Shown here: one piece after another, positions 51,626 to 60,164 of the stretch
Numbering within the stretch: the first letter of the stretch is position 1
How the letters are laid out: each line of letters starts with the position of its first letter
Assembly: GCA_963741315.1 (NCBI GenBank)
Contig: CAVUHK010000005.1
Location: forward strand, 650,221 to 714,220
Direction: 5' to 3'
Length of the DNA: 64,000 bases
Source of the DNA: PALSA-1003 sp963741315
GTDB lineage: Bacteria > Pseudomonadota > Gammaproteobacteria > Burkholderiales > Casimicrobiaceae
Notes under the pieces: generated by a model
Databases searched by the model: none
Seen by the model: the letters and a program-made list of their open reading frames with translations, nothing else
What the model was told of the DNA's origin: nothing
Position numbers and translations under genes: made by a program

Positions 51626-53119
51626 ATGTCCGCAGGCCCCCTTCACCGCGCCCGCCGCGTCATCGCGGCGCTGGTTGCGACGGCGCTGACCTTCGCGCCC
51701 TGCGCGGTTGTCCCGCAAAGCCTTCCCGAACTCGGCGATCCGTCGGGCGCGGTCATGTCGCTCGCGCAGGAGCGCCGACTCGGCGAATCGGTGATTCGCG
51801 AAATTCGCAATTCGGGCGCCTATCTCGACGACCCGGAAGTCAACGGCTATCTCAACGAACTCGGCAACCGGCTGGTGACGGCGATCCCGGGCGCGCCCTT
51901 CGACTTCGAATTCTTCGCAGTCAACGATCCCTCGATCAACGCCTTCGCGCTGCCGGGTGGATACGTGGGCGTCAATACCGGACTGATCCTGCTGACGCAG
52001 ACGGAGTCGGAACTCGCCGCGGTGCTGGCGCACGAGATCTCGCACGTCACGCAACATCACATCGCGCGCAGCATTTCCAACCAGAAGGACGCCATGCTCG
52101 CGACGCTGGCGTCGCTGGCGGCGGCCGTTGTCCTGGCGCGCTCGAAGAGCACGAGCGCCGGCCAGGCGGCTCAGGCGGCGATGGCGTCCGCGCAAGGCTT
52201 GTCGATCCAAATGCAAATCGATTTCACCCGCCAGAACGAGCAGGAGGCCGACCGTCTGGGATTCCAGCGCCTGGAGGCCGCGGGCTTCGACGTCAACGCC
52301 ATGGCGACGTTCATGGAACGCCTGCAGAAGGCGACGCGCTTTTCCGAAGGCACCGCGCCGTCGTATCTGCGCGATCACCCTGTTACCTACGAGCGCATCG
52401 CCGAAGCGCAGGCCCGCGCCCAGAACAAGACCTTCCGCCAGGTCAAGGACTCGCTCGATTTCAACATGGTGCGCGCGCTAGTGCGCAGCTACCAGGGAAC
52501 CCCGCGGGAAGCGATCGTGTTCTTCGAGGACGCGCTGGCCGAGAAACGCTACAACGAGCCGATCGCCGCCCGCTATGGGCTGGTCGCGGCGCTGCTTCGC
52601 GCGCAGGATTTCAAGCGTGCGCAGGTCGAATTGGCGATCCTGGAAAAATCGACACCGCCGCACCCGATGATCGATGCCATGGCTGGCCAGGTGCTTTTGC
52701 AGTCGGGTCAGGTGAAGGAGGCGATTGCGCGCTACGAGACAGCGTTGGCGCGCTATCCGAACAAGCGCCAGCTGGTCTACGACTATCCCGAGGCGCTGCT
52801 CAAGGACAACCAGCCGGCGAAGGCTGCCGCGTTCCTCAACGACCAGTTGCTGCGTTATCCCACCGATGGCCCGCTACAGTTGCTGGCAGCGCGATCCTAT
52901 GCCGCGCTCGGCAAGCAGACGCTCGCGCACCGGCACCAGGCCGAGTATTACGCGTGGCTGGGCAACCTCAATGCAGCGGTCATCCAGTACGAACTCGCGG
53001 TCAAGGCAGGCGACGCCGATTTCTACCAGGCGTCGGTAACGGAAAGTCGCCTGCGCGAGCTGCGCCAGGAAGTCGTCGACCAGAAGAAACGGATCTCACA
53101 GGGCGGCGGCCCGGGCTGA
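51626..53119 (+). CDS. bepA: M48 family metalloprotease with TPR domain (BepA-like)
   Basis: Periplasmic zinc protease/chaperone (497 aa) for outer-membrane protein and LptD quality control. Signal peptide about 1-31. The zinc site is H136-E137-H140 in VLAHEISHVTQHH plus the acidic ligand in QNEQEADRLGF. H251 in YLRDHPVTYERI matches the regulatory-histidine segment of BepA. The C-terminal half (about 285-490) is TPR-like (LLQSGQVKEAIARYETALAR). The start at MSAGPLHRARRVIAALVATA gives the signal peptide; the earlier ATG (51578) does not. Confidence 0.93.
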   Translation: MSAGPLHRARRVIAALVATALTFAPCAVVPQSLPELGDPSGAVMSLAQERRLGESVIREIRNSGAYLDDPEVNGYLNELGNRLVTAIPGAPFDFEFFAVNDPSINAFALPGGYVGVNTGLILLTQTESELAAVLAHEISHVTQHHIARSISNQKDAMLATLASLAAAVVLARSKSTSAGQAAQAAMASAQGLSIQMQIDFTRQNEQEADRLGFQRLEAAGFDVNAMATFMERLQKATRFSEGTAPSYLRDHPVTYERIAEAQARAQNKTFRQVKDSLDFNMVRALVRSYQGTPREAIVFFEDALAEKRYNEPIAARYGLVAALLRAQDFKRAQVELAILEKSTPPHPMIDAMAGQVLLQSGQVKEAIARYETALARYPNKRQLVYDYPEALLKDNQPAKAAAFLNDQLLRYPTDGPLQLLAARSYAALGKQTLAHRHQAEYYAWLGNLNAAVIQYELAVKAGDADFYQASVTESRLRELRQEVVDQKKRISQGGGPG

Positions 53120-53132
53120 CCGCCAGTATTTG

Positions 53133-53696
53133 CTACGCCTTGCCGGAGGATTCCGGGATGAACTTCAGCGCCACCCCGTTGTTGCAATAGCGCAGGCGCG
53201 TCGGCGGCGGTCCGTCGTCGAATACATGACCTTGATGACCGCCGCAGCGCACGCAGTGATACTCAGTGCGCGTCACGATCAGCAGGTTGTCGCTCTTGGT
53301 GCTGACGCGGTCCGGAATGGTGGTGAAAAAACTGGGCCAACCGGTGCCGCTGTCGTATTTCATCTGCGAACTGAACAGGGGCAGTGTGCATCCAGCGCAG
53401 ACAAAAATGCCGGCACGCTTTTCGTCGTTGAGCGGGCTGCTGAAGGGACGCTCGGTCCCTTCCTTGCGCAGCACGTAGAAAGACTCCTCGCGCAGTGCTT
53501 GCTTCCATTCTACTTCGGTCTTGGTGATCGGACTGGTCGATTGCGCGACGTCGGCGCCCTTGGCGAGCAGAGTCGGCCAGTCCTTCTGGATGTCGGCGAT
53601 GGACTTGGTCGGGGCACCGGCAGCATGGGCGCGTGTGCCGGTGGCGGCGCCCACCGCGGCGGCGGACAGGCTGATCAGGAACTTGCGTCGTTTCAT
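53133..53696 (-). CDS. msrB: peptide-methionine (R)-S-oxide reductase with export signal
   Basis: Reduces methionine-R-sulfoxide in proteins (187 aa). The catalytic cysteine is C171 in RLRYCNNGVALKF. The zinc cysteines are in GIFVCAGCTLPLF and EYHCVRCGGHQGHVF. KYDSGTGWPSFF is conserved. The N-terminus MKRRKFLISLSAAAVGAATG is a Tat-like signal ending AHA, so this MsrB probably works in the periplasm. ATG at 53696 chosen for the signal. Confidence 0.94.
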   Translation of the reverse strand: MKRRKFLISLSAAAVGAATGTRAHAAGAPTKSIADIQKDWPTLLAKGADVAQSTSPITKTEVEWKQALREESFYVLRKEGTERPFSSPLNDEKRAGIFVCAGCTLPLFSSQMKYDSGTGWPSFFTTIPDRVSTKSDNLLIVTRTEYHCVRCGGHQGHVFDDGPPPTRLRYCNNGVALKFIPESSGKA

Positions 53697-53875
53697 CGGT
53701 ACTCCTCGAATGCGTTGATTGCCATCACGGCGACAGCAAACAGGCGAATGCCAGTGCGTCTTCCGCTTAGTCTGGATATCGCCTCGCCTGCTTACGCCAG
53801 CCAGTCGGCGCCGCGCCAATATCCGCTACACTAACAATGTCGACGCCGAGCGGCAAATCCAGGGGAGGCTTCACC

Positions 53876-54841
53876 ATGACCAGATTGTTGGGCCAGGCGC
53901 TGTCTACGGGCGTTGTTCTGCTGGCATCGCTGACGGCCCTCGCCGGCGAAATCACCTTTTTCGAATATCCCGACTTTGGCGGCCGCCGGGTCACGTTGCG
54001 CGCCAGCGTGTCGAACTTCGACCCGGCTGGCTTCAACGACCGCGCATCGTCGATGGTCATTCGCGACGGGACGTGGGAAGTGTGCACCGACGCCTACTTT
54101 CGCGGGCGTTGCGCCTCCTTCGGTCCGGGCGATTACCGCACGCTCGGTGCTTCGTTCAGCGATTCGATTTCGTCGGCGCGCGAGATCGGGGGACCTCCAC
54201 CGATGGCGCCACCGGTCCAGTACTACGGCAGCGGATCGCCGCGCATCGAATTATGGGAGCGGCGCGAATTCGGCGGCCGCTCGGTCGTGCTCGAGTCGGG
54301 CGCGCCCGACTTCGAGCGCATCGGCTTCAATGATCGCGCTGACGCAGCTGTTGTCTACGGCGGTGTGTGGCGCCTGTGCGAACACGCCGGGCTCGGCGGC
54401 CAATGCCGCGAGTTCGGCCCCGGGCGCTACAACGACCTGGGCTATCTAGGTGGGAAAGTCAGCTCGGCGGCGATTGTGGGCGGCATCGGAGCACCACCAC
54501 CCGTCGACAGCCGTCCACCCCCGGGTTATGTCCCGTCCGGTCGGCCGCGTGCCGTGCTTTACGAATACAGCGGCTTCGGAGGCCGCACCTTCGTCATCGA
54601 GGGCGATGTCGTCAACAACCTCGATCGTACCGGCTTCAACGACCGAGCCTCGTCGATTCGCATCGAGGGCGGGTACTGGATGTTCTGTACCGACATGAAT
54701 TTTCAGGGCACCTGCCGGACCTTCGGTCCCGGCGAATACACATCGCTGCCGTGGGACGTCGATCGCAAGATTTCGTCGGGCCGGCGCATTGCCGAGCACT
54801 ACCCCTACGCCGGTCCGCCGCAATGGGGTTCGTCGCGCTAG
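53876..54841 (+). CDS. secreted betagamma-crystallin repeat protein
   Basis: Exported protein (321 aa) with signal peptide (MTRLLGQALSTGVVLLASLT). It has three consecutive double-motif crystallin units, each with the pattern (Y/W)xxxxFGGRxxxL ... FNDRASS ... C ... FGPGxY: EYPDFGGRRVTL, ERREFGGRSVVL and EYSGFGGRTFVI. Pro-rich linkers separate the units. Bacterial betagamma-crystallins often bind calcium; the usual N/D-N/D-x-x-S/T-S sites are only partly visible (FNDRASS). Start has AGGGGAGG eight bases upstream. A TACACT at 53827-53832 may be its -10. Confidence 0.9.
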   Translation: MTRLLGQALSTGVVLLASLTALAGEITFFEYPDFGGRRVTLRASVSNFDPAGFNDRASSMVIRDGTWEVCTDAYFRGRCASFGPGDYRTLGASFSDSISSAREIGGPPPMAPPVQYYGSGSPRIELWERREFGGRSVVLESGAPDFERIGFNDRADAAVVYGGVWRLCEHAGLGGQCREFGPGRYNDLGYLGGKVSSAAIVGGIGAPPPVDSRPPPGYVPSGRPRAVLYEYSGFGGRTFVIEGDVVNNLDRTGFNDRASSIRIEGGYWMFCTDMNFQGTCRTFGPGEYTSLPWDVDRKISSGRRIAEHYPYAGPPQWGSSR

Positions 54842-54854
54842 GCGAGCGCTCAAG

Positions 54855-55322
54855 ATGCCGATCGTCGATGACATTGCTGGACTGCGGCGGATCCTGCGCG
54901 ATTCGCACACGATCGCCGTGGTCGGACTGTCGGCGAACTGGTTCCGGCCGAGCTATTTCGCGGCGAAGTACATGCAGGACCATGGCTACCGGATCATTCC
55001 GGTGAATCCGACCTATAAGGAAGTTCTCGGGCAGACCTGCTACCCCAACCTGGCCGCGATTCCCGGACCGATCGACATCGTCGACTGCTTCCGCAAGCCG
55101 CAGGAGATGGTCGAGATCGCGCGCGCCGCAGTCGCGATTCGCGCCAAGGTGCTGTGGATGCAGCTCGGCATCGTCAATCCCGAGGCGGCCAAAATTGCCG
55201 TCGACGCGGGCCTCGACGTCGTCATGGATCGCTGCGTGAAGATCGAGCACGCGCGCATTCTCGGCGGACTCAACTGGGCAGGTGTGAACACCGGCGTGAT
55301 TTCGGCGCGCCGGCCGATCTAG
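54855..55322 (+). CDS. CoA-binding domain protein
   Basis: Rossmann-fold CoA-binding protein (155 aa). HTIAVVGLSANWFRPSYFAA, GYRIIPVNPTYKEVLGQTCY and IDIVDCFRKPQEMVEIARAA are typical of the succinyl-CoA synthetase-alpha-like single-domain family (YccU type). Exact role unknown. It lies 13 bases after the crystallin gene and 16 bases before metY; the pairing with metY is common in betaproteobacteria. Confidence 0.92.
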   Translation: MPIVDDIAGLRRILRDSHTIAVVGLSANWFRPSYFAAKYMQDHGYRIIPVNPTYKEVLGQTCYPNLAAIPGPIDIVDCFRKPQEMVEIARAAVAIRAKVLWMQLGIVNPEAAKIAVDAGLDVVMDRCVKIEHARILGGLNWAGVNTGVISARRPI

Positions 55323-55338
55323 GCAAGCGTGGATCGAC

Positions 55339-56622
55339 GTGGCTGACCACAAATTCGGTTTCGATACGCTGTGCCTGCACGCCGGCCAGATTCCGGACGC
55401 GGCGACGGGCGCGCGCGCGTTGCCGATCTACCAGACCACGTCGTTCGTCTTCGACAGCGCCGATCACGCCGCCAGCCTGTTCAACCTGCAGACCTTCGGC
55501 AACGTCTATTCGCGCATTTCCAACCCGACCGTCGCCGCGCTGGAGGAACGCGTCGCCGCGCTCGAAGGCGGGCGTGCGGCGATCGCCACCGCAACCGGCA
55601 TGGCCGCGCAAATGATCGCGCTGCTCACGCTGGCGCAAAACGGCGACCACATCGTCGCCGCGCGCACCCTCTACGGCGGCACGTTCTCGCAATTCGCGGT
55701 GACCTTCGCCGGCTTCGGCATCGAGACGACCTTTGTCGACTCCTCCGATCCAGAGAATTTCCGCCGAGCGATCAAGCCCAACACCAAGGCGCTCTACGCC
55801 GAGACGCTCGGCAATCCGCAATTGAACGTGCTGGACATCGCCGCGGTGGCCGCGATCGGGCGCGAGGCCGGCGTACCACTGGTGATCGACAATACGCTTG
55901 CATCGCCCTACCTGTGCCGGCCCATCGAGCACGGCGCCGACATCGTCATTCATTCCGCGACCAAGTACCTCGGCGGCCACGGCACGACCATGGGCGGCGT
56001 GGTCGTCGAGTCCGGAAAATTCGATTGGGCCAATGGCCGCTTCCCGCAGATGACCACGCCGTCGCGCGGATATCACGGCGTGATCTTTCACGAAACCTTC
56101 GGCGACTTCGGATTCACCATGAAGGCGCGCATGGAAACGATGCGCACGCTTGGGCCTACCCTGTCGCCGTTTTCGGCATTCCTGCTGCTGCAGGGAGTCG
56201 AAACGCTGCACCTGCGCATGCCTCGGCACTGCGAATCGGCACTGGCGGTGGCGCAATTCCTCGCCGGGCATCCGCGCGTCGAATGGGTCAACTACCCGCT
56301 GCTTCCGGGCAACCGTGAAGAAGTGCTCGCCCGCCGCTACCTTCCCCACGGCGCGGGGGGCATCCTGACCTTCGGCGTCAAGGGTGGCGCCAGCGCCGGC
56401 GAACGCTTCATCGAGTCGGTGCAGTTCCTGTCGCACTTGGCCAACGTCGGCGATGCCAAGACGCTGGTAATCCATCCGGCATCGACCACGCATCGGCAGC
56501 TCGACGAGGACGAGCAGCGCGCCGCGGGCGTACTGCCGGAAATGATCCGGCTGTCGATCGGCTTGGAGTCGCTGGATGATATTCTCTGGGACCTCGAACA
56601 GGCCCTCGGCGCATCGCCTTGA
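55339..56622 (+). CDS. metY: O-acetylhomoserine aminocarboxypropyltransferase
   Basis: PLP enzyme (427 aa) that makes homocysteine from O-acetylhomoserine and sulfide in methionine synthesis. FGFDTLCLHAGQIPDAATGA and PIYQTTSFVFDSADHAA open it. NVYSRISNPTVAALEERVAA and the Schiff-base lysine in HSATKYLGGHGTTMGG are canonical. The C-terminus RLSIGLESLDDILWDLEQAL is complete. GTG start (VADHKFGFDTL). dsbB follows 10 bases later. Confidence 0.95.
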   Translation: MADHKFGFDTLCLHAGQIPDAATGARALPIYQTTSFVFDSADHAASLFNLQTFGNVYSRISNPTVAALEERVAALEGGRAAIATATGMAAQMIALLTLAQNGDHIVAARTLYGGTFSQFAVTFAGFGIETTFVDSSDPENFRRAIKPNTKALYAETLGNPQLNVLDIAAVAAIGREAGVPLVIDNTLASPYLCRPIEHGADIVIHSATKYLGGHGTTMGGVVVESGKFDWANGRFPQMTTPSRGYHGVIFHETFGDFGFTMKARMETMRTLGPTLSPFSAFLLLQGVETLHLRMPRHCESALAVAQFLAGHPRVEWVNYPLLPGNREEVLARRYLPHGAGGILTFGVKGGASAGERFIESVQFLSHLANVGDAKTLVIHPASTTHRQLDEDEQRAAGVLPEMIRLSIGLESLDDILWDLEQALGASP

Positions 56623-56632
56623 ACAATCCGCA

Positions 56633-57289
56633 ATGCTGAACAATGCCCGTTATCCCTCGCTGGCGTGGCCCTGGGTCGGCCTGCTGCTCTGCCTCGCGCT
56701 GCTGGGCCAGGAGTACATGCTCCACGCGGCTGGCGCGAACGCCCCGCTAACGGTGTACCGGCTGGTGCTGATGGCGGTGGCGCTGACGTCGCTGGCGCTG
56801 GTGCTGCTGCCGCCGCGGCGCATCGCGTATTTCCTCGCCTTCGGCGTCTGTGCGGGCCTGATCGCCTTTGCGTTCTACCTGCAGTACGGCGAGGGTCTCG
56901 AGCCCTGCCCGCTGTGCCAGTTCCAGCGTCTGTGCGTGATCGGCATGGGCATCGTGTTTCTGATCGCGGGCTTCCACAATCCGGGTCGGACCGGTGCTGC
57001 CTTCTACGCGCTGCTGCAATTGCTGATCGGCGGTGCGGGCATCGGCTTCGCCACGCGTCAGGTCTGGCTCCAGTCGTTGCCCAAGGACCAGGTGCCGTCG
57101 TGCGGCATGGGCCTGTCCTATATGCTCGAAAATCTGCCGTTCACCGACGTCATCAGGAAAGTGCTGGAGGGCAGCGGCGAGTGCGCCGAGAAAGCCTGGG
57201 AGTTCCTCCACCTCTCGATCGCCGGCTGGACGCTGGTGTTCTTCGTCGCGATGATCGCTACTTCCTTCGCGCTGATCCGGCGCGACTAA
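56633..57289 (+). CDS. dsbB: disulfide bond formation protein DsbB, N-terminally extended
   Basis: Quinone-dependent membrane oxidase that re-oxidises DsbA (218 aa). The first redox pair is C92/C95 in EPCPLCQFQRL, the second C157 (VPSCGMG) and C184 (GSGEC). Typical DsbB has its first CxxC near residue 41. Here two additional hydrophobic segments (about 11-29 and 43-60) precede it. The ATG at 56633 is the first plausible start; an earlier one (56576) lies inside metY. Confidence 0.92.
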   Translation: MLNNARYPSLAWPWVGLLLCLALLGQEYMLHAAGANAPLTVYRLVLMAVALTSLALVLLPPRRIAYFLAFGVCAGLIAFAFYLQYGEGLEPCPLCQFQRLCVIGMGIVFLIAGFHNPGRTGAAFYALLQLLIGGAGIGFATRQVWLQSLPKDQVPSCGMGLSYMLENLPFTDVIRKVLEGSGECAEKAWEFLHLSIAGWTLVFFVAMIATSFALIRRD

Positions 57290-57305
57290 CGGACCGCAAC
57301 CTTCA

Positions 57306-57912
57306 ATGGCACCGAAATCGATGAGGATCACGCTGGTCGGCTCGCGCTATTTCGGCGCGGCCGCGTTCGACGTGCTGCGCGCGCTGCCGGTGACCATCGC
57401 GCGCGTCGTCGTGCCGCAAGCCGACGACAGGTTGGCGGCCGCGGCCGCCGCGGCGGGTATCGAGGTGGTCGTGCAGAAGGACCCGCTGCACGTTCCCGCT
57501 ACCGACATCGCCGACCGACACCGACCTCATCGTCACCGCGCACAGCCACGCGCGGGTTAGCAACGAAGCGCTCGCGCGTTCGCGACTGGGCGGAATCGGC
57601 TTTCATCCGTCGTTGCTGCCGCGACATCGCGGCATGGCCGCGATCGAGTGGACGATCAAGGAAGGCGATTCCATTGCCGGGGGCACGATCTACCATCTTG
57701 CCGAGCGCATGGACGCCGGCGCCATCGCCGCGCAGGACTGGTGCTTCGTCAGGAAGGGCGAGACCGCGCGCGAACTGTGGGAGCGCGCGCTCGCGCCAAT
57801 GGGACTGCGCCTGCTCGGCGAAGTCATCGGAAACGCGGCGAAGACGGGCACGCTCCCGGCTCGACCCCAGGACGAGCAGTTCGCGACGCGAGCGCCGATG
57901 ATCAAGGCGTAG
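57306..57912 (+). pseudogene. formyltransferase-family protein, frameshifted
   Basis: Formyl_trans_N-fold protein (201 codons when repaired). The N-terminal part MRITLVGSRYFGAAAFDVLR runs to D70 (about 57515). An extra C then shifts the frame, and the protein resumes as DTDLIVTAHSHARVSNEALA ... FHPSLLPRHRGMAAIEWTI ... ERMDAGAIAAQDWCF. The catalytic Asn expected before the His of the HPSLLP loop is Gly-Phe here (GIGFHPS), whereas the ArnA domain in this window keeps it. It is too short to be Fmt (about 310 aa) and lacks the C-terminal domain. Function unknown; the frame break may be a sequencing error. Confidence 0.72.
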
Positions 57913-58163
57913 CGGCGCGAGCTACCCAGCGAGGGGCACCGCGCGCAGCACGGGGATCGACGGCAAAGCGAGTCGACGCTGCGGCCGACGCGCCAGCAAA
58001 GCGTGTTCGCAGTGTCGATGCAAAAAGGCCGCCGAGCCGCTCACGAAAGCTGGGGAACTCCACCAACGCGCCACCCCGGCACTGCCCCATTGCGGCAGGC
58101 GGCGTGAACGCGCATCATTCTGTTCGGTCGAGATCCGCTCCCCTGCCTACGTGCAAAGCGTAC

Positions 58164-59386
58164 ATGACTGACCCCGCGTTCCCGGACGCACTGCCGGCGA
58201 TGTCTCGCCTGCACTGGTACGTGGTGGAGCGCGTGCTGGGTCAGGGCGGATTCGGCATCACCTACCTCGCGCGCGACACCAACCTCGACCAGGCCGTCGC
58301 GATCAAGGAGTACCTGCCGATCGATGTCGCGACGCGCTTGCCGGACGCGACCATTCGAGCGCGCACCGATGGTCTTCGCGACCGCTACCGCTGGGGGCTC
58401 GAGCGCTTCGTCCAGGAAGCGCGCACGCTGGCGCGCTTCGACCATCCCAACATCGTGCGCGTGCAGTCGGTGTTCGAGTTCAACAACACCGCGTACATGG
58501 TGATGCGTTTCGTGCAGGGACAGACGCTCTCCGCGCTGCTCGATCGCCGTGGAACGCCGCCCGAGGACGAGCTGCTGCGCATCGTACTGCCGATTCTCGA
58601 TGGCCTCGAACTCGTGCACAACGCCGGCTTCATCCACCGCGACATCAAACCGGATAACATTCACATCGGCGACGACGGCAATGCGGTGCTGCTCGACTTC
58701 GGATCGGCGCGCCAGGCGTTGGGCAACTCGAATACGCTGACGATCCTGATCGCGCCGGGTTACGCCCCGTTCGAGCAGTACTACAGCGATTCCTCGAGCC
58801 AGGGCCCGTGGACCGACATCTACGGCCTCGGCGCGACGTGTTACCGCGCCATTGCCGGGCGGCCGCCTCTGGACGCGGTATCGCGCAGCAAGGGAATTCT
58901 CGGCAGCACGCAGGAGGTGCTGGTACCCGCCAGCGTGATCGGCGCCGGACGGTACTCCGGATCGTCTCGCGCCATTGATCACGCGCTCGCCTTCTCGGAG
59001 AAGGATCGTCCCCAGTCGATCGCCGCGTGGCGGCAGGAACTGGCTACGCCGCGCGCCATGCCGCTGCCCGGGCCCACCGCGCCGACTGCCACAGCGACCG
59101 CACCGACGAAACTTCTCACTGCGCAGTCGGCGCAGTGGCCGCGACCACACGTTCGACTGCTGCAGGCACGGCCACAAGCTCGCAATCGCCTGGTGTACCG
59201 CGCGAGCCGGTCGATCCGCAGGTGCCACCGCTGCGGCCACGCAAGCCGATGGCTGCAGGCGTCGTCATCGGCGCGGCGATTCTCGCCATGGGCCTTGCCG
59301 TCTACATGGCGACGACGCGTACGGGCGAAGAGATGCGAGGCGAACTCGACAAACTCAAGAAGACGCTAGCATCTCATTGCGGATGA
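58164..59386 (+). pseudogene. eukaryotic-type Ser/Thr protein kinase with C-terminal membrane helix, frameshifted
   Basis: Hanks-type kinase. Glycine loop GQGGFG (26-31), K48 in AVAIKEY, HRDIKPDN (158-165), DFG (178-180) and APGYAPFEQY are intact, so the kinase domain (about 17-290) should be active. After the Ala/Pro/Thr-rich linker (about 320, near 59125) the frame becomes arginine-rich. Another frame continues with PVDPQVPPLRPRKPMAAGVV, a single membrane helix (AGVVIGAAILAMGLAVYM) and a short tail ending at 59386. One missing base would join them into 408 codons. The last codons overlap the SDR gene antisense by 32 bases. ATG at 58164 or 58200 possible. The 251 bases upstream show no other gene. 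Confidence 0.8.
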
Positions 59387-60083
59387 TCTCGCCGACCAGC
59401 GAGGCATATTCGGGCGGGCGCCCGAGACGCGGCGGAAATGGCACCATCTTGCCCAGCGATTCCTGCACCTCGGCCGACATGCCGGCCATCATCGGCGTCT
59501 CGAACAGACCCGGCGCGATGGTCATCACGCGAATGCCGTGGCGGGCGAGTTCGCGCGCGATCGGCAACGTCATGCCGACCAGCCCTGCCTTGGACGCGCT
59601 GTAGGCAGCCTGCCCGATCTGCCCGTCGAAAGCTGCGACCGACGCGGTGTAGACGATCACCCCGCGCTCGCCCGCGGCATTCGGCGTGTTGCGCGACATG
59701 ACGTCGGCAGCGAACCGGGTGAGGTTGAACGAACCGATGAGATTGATATTGATCGTGCGCACGAAGCTCGCCAGTGCGTGCGGCGCTTCCTTGCCGACGA
59801 TGCGCTCGCCGATGGCTATGCCGGCGCAGTTGATAAGCCCGTGCAGGCCGCCGAACGCAGACTGTGCCGCGGCGACCGCGGCCTTGGCGCTCGCCTCGTC
59901 GGTGACGTCGGTCCGGACGAAGCGCGCGCTCGCGCCCAGTTCCTTCGCCAGTTCATTGCCCTGTGCGTCGTTGACGTCGGCGAGGATGACCTTACCGCCT
60001 GCCTGTGCAAGCATGCGCGCGGTTGCCGCGCCCAATCCGGACGCGCCGCCGGTGACGATGAAAGTGCTGCCGCTGGTTTGCAT
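59355..60083 (-). CDS. SDR family oxidoreductase (3-hydroxyacyl-CoA dehydrogenase type-2-like), short C-terminus
   Basis: Classical SDR (242 aa). NAD motif TGGASGLGAATA, NCAG in LINCAGIAIG, catalytic S and YxxxK in YTASVAAFDGQIGQAAYSAS. It resembles HSD10/FabG-like 3-hydroxyacyl-CoA dehydrogenases of about 255 residues. Those continue after ENEML with about a dozen residues (NGEVIRLDG-type ending); here it stops at NEMLASS, exactly where the convergent kinase gene ends. The tail may have been lost by a rearrangement. The active site is intact, though the missing end helps close the substrate pocket in relatives. Confidence 0.85.
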   Translation of the reverse strand: MQTSGSTFIVTGGASGLGAATARMLAQAGGKVILADVNDAQGNELAKELGASARFVRTDVTDEASAKAAVAAAQSAFGGLHGLINCAGIAIGERIVGKEAPHALASFVRTININLIGSFNLTRFAADVMSRNTPNAAGERGVIVYTASVAAFDGQIGQAAYSASKAGLVGMTLPIARELARHGIRVMTIAPGLFETPMMAGMSAEVQESLGKMVPFPPRLGRPPEYASLVGEIIRNEMLASS

Positions 60084-60113
60084 GGTCTGCCGTGAGAAGT
60101 TGGGAGAAACACA

Positions 60114-60119
60114 ATTATA
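60114..60119 (-). promoter_or_regulatory. putative -10 element of the SDR gene
   Basis: Perfect TATAAT on the minus strand (60119 to 60114), within CTTATAATTGTG, 31 bases upstream of the SDR ATG. No convincing -35 at 16-18 bases. Confidence 0.4.
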
Positions 60120-60164
60120 AGTGCGTGGCGGCCAGGCGACGTCTTGTCCTGAAGCAAGCCAGCG

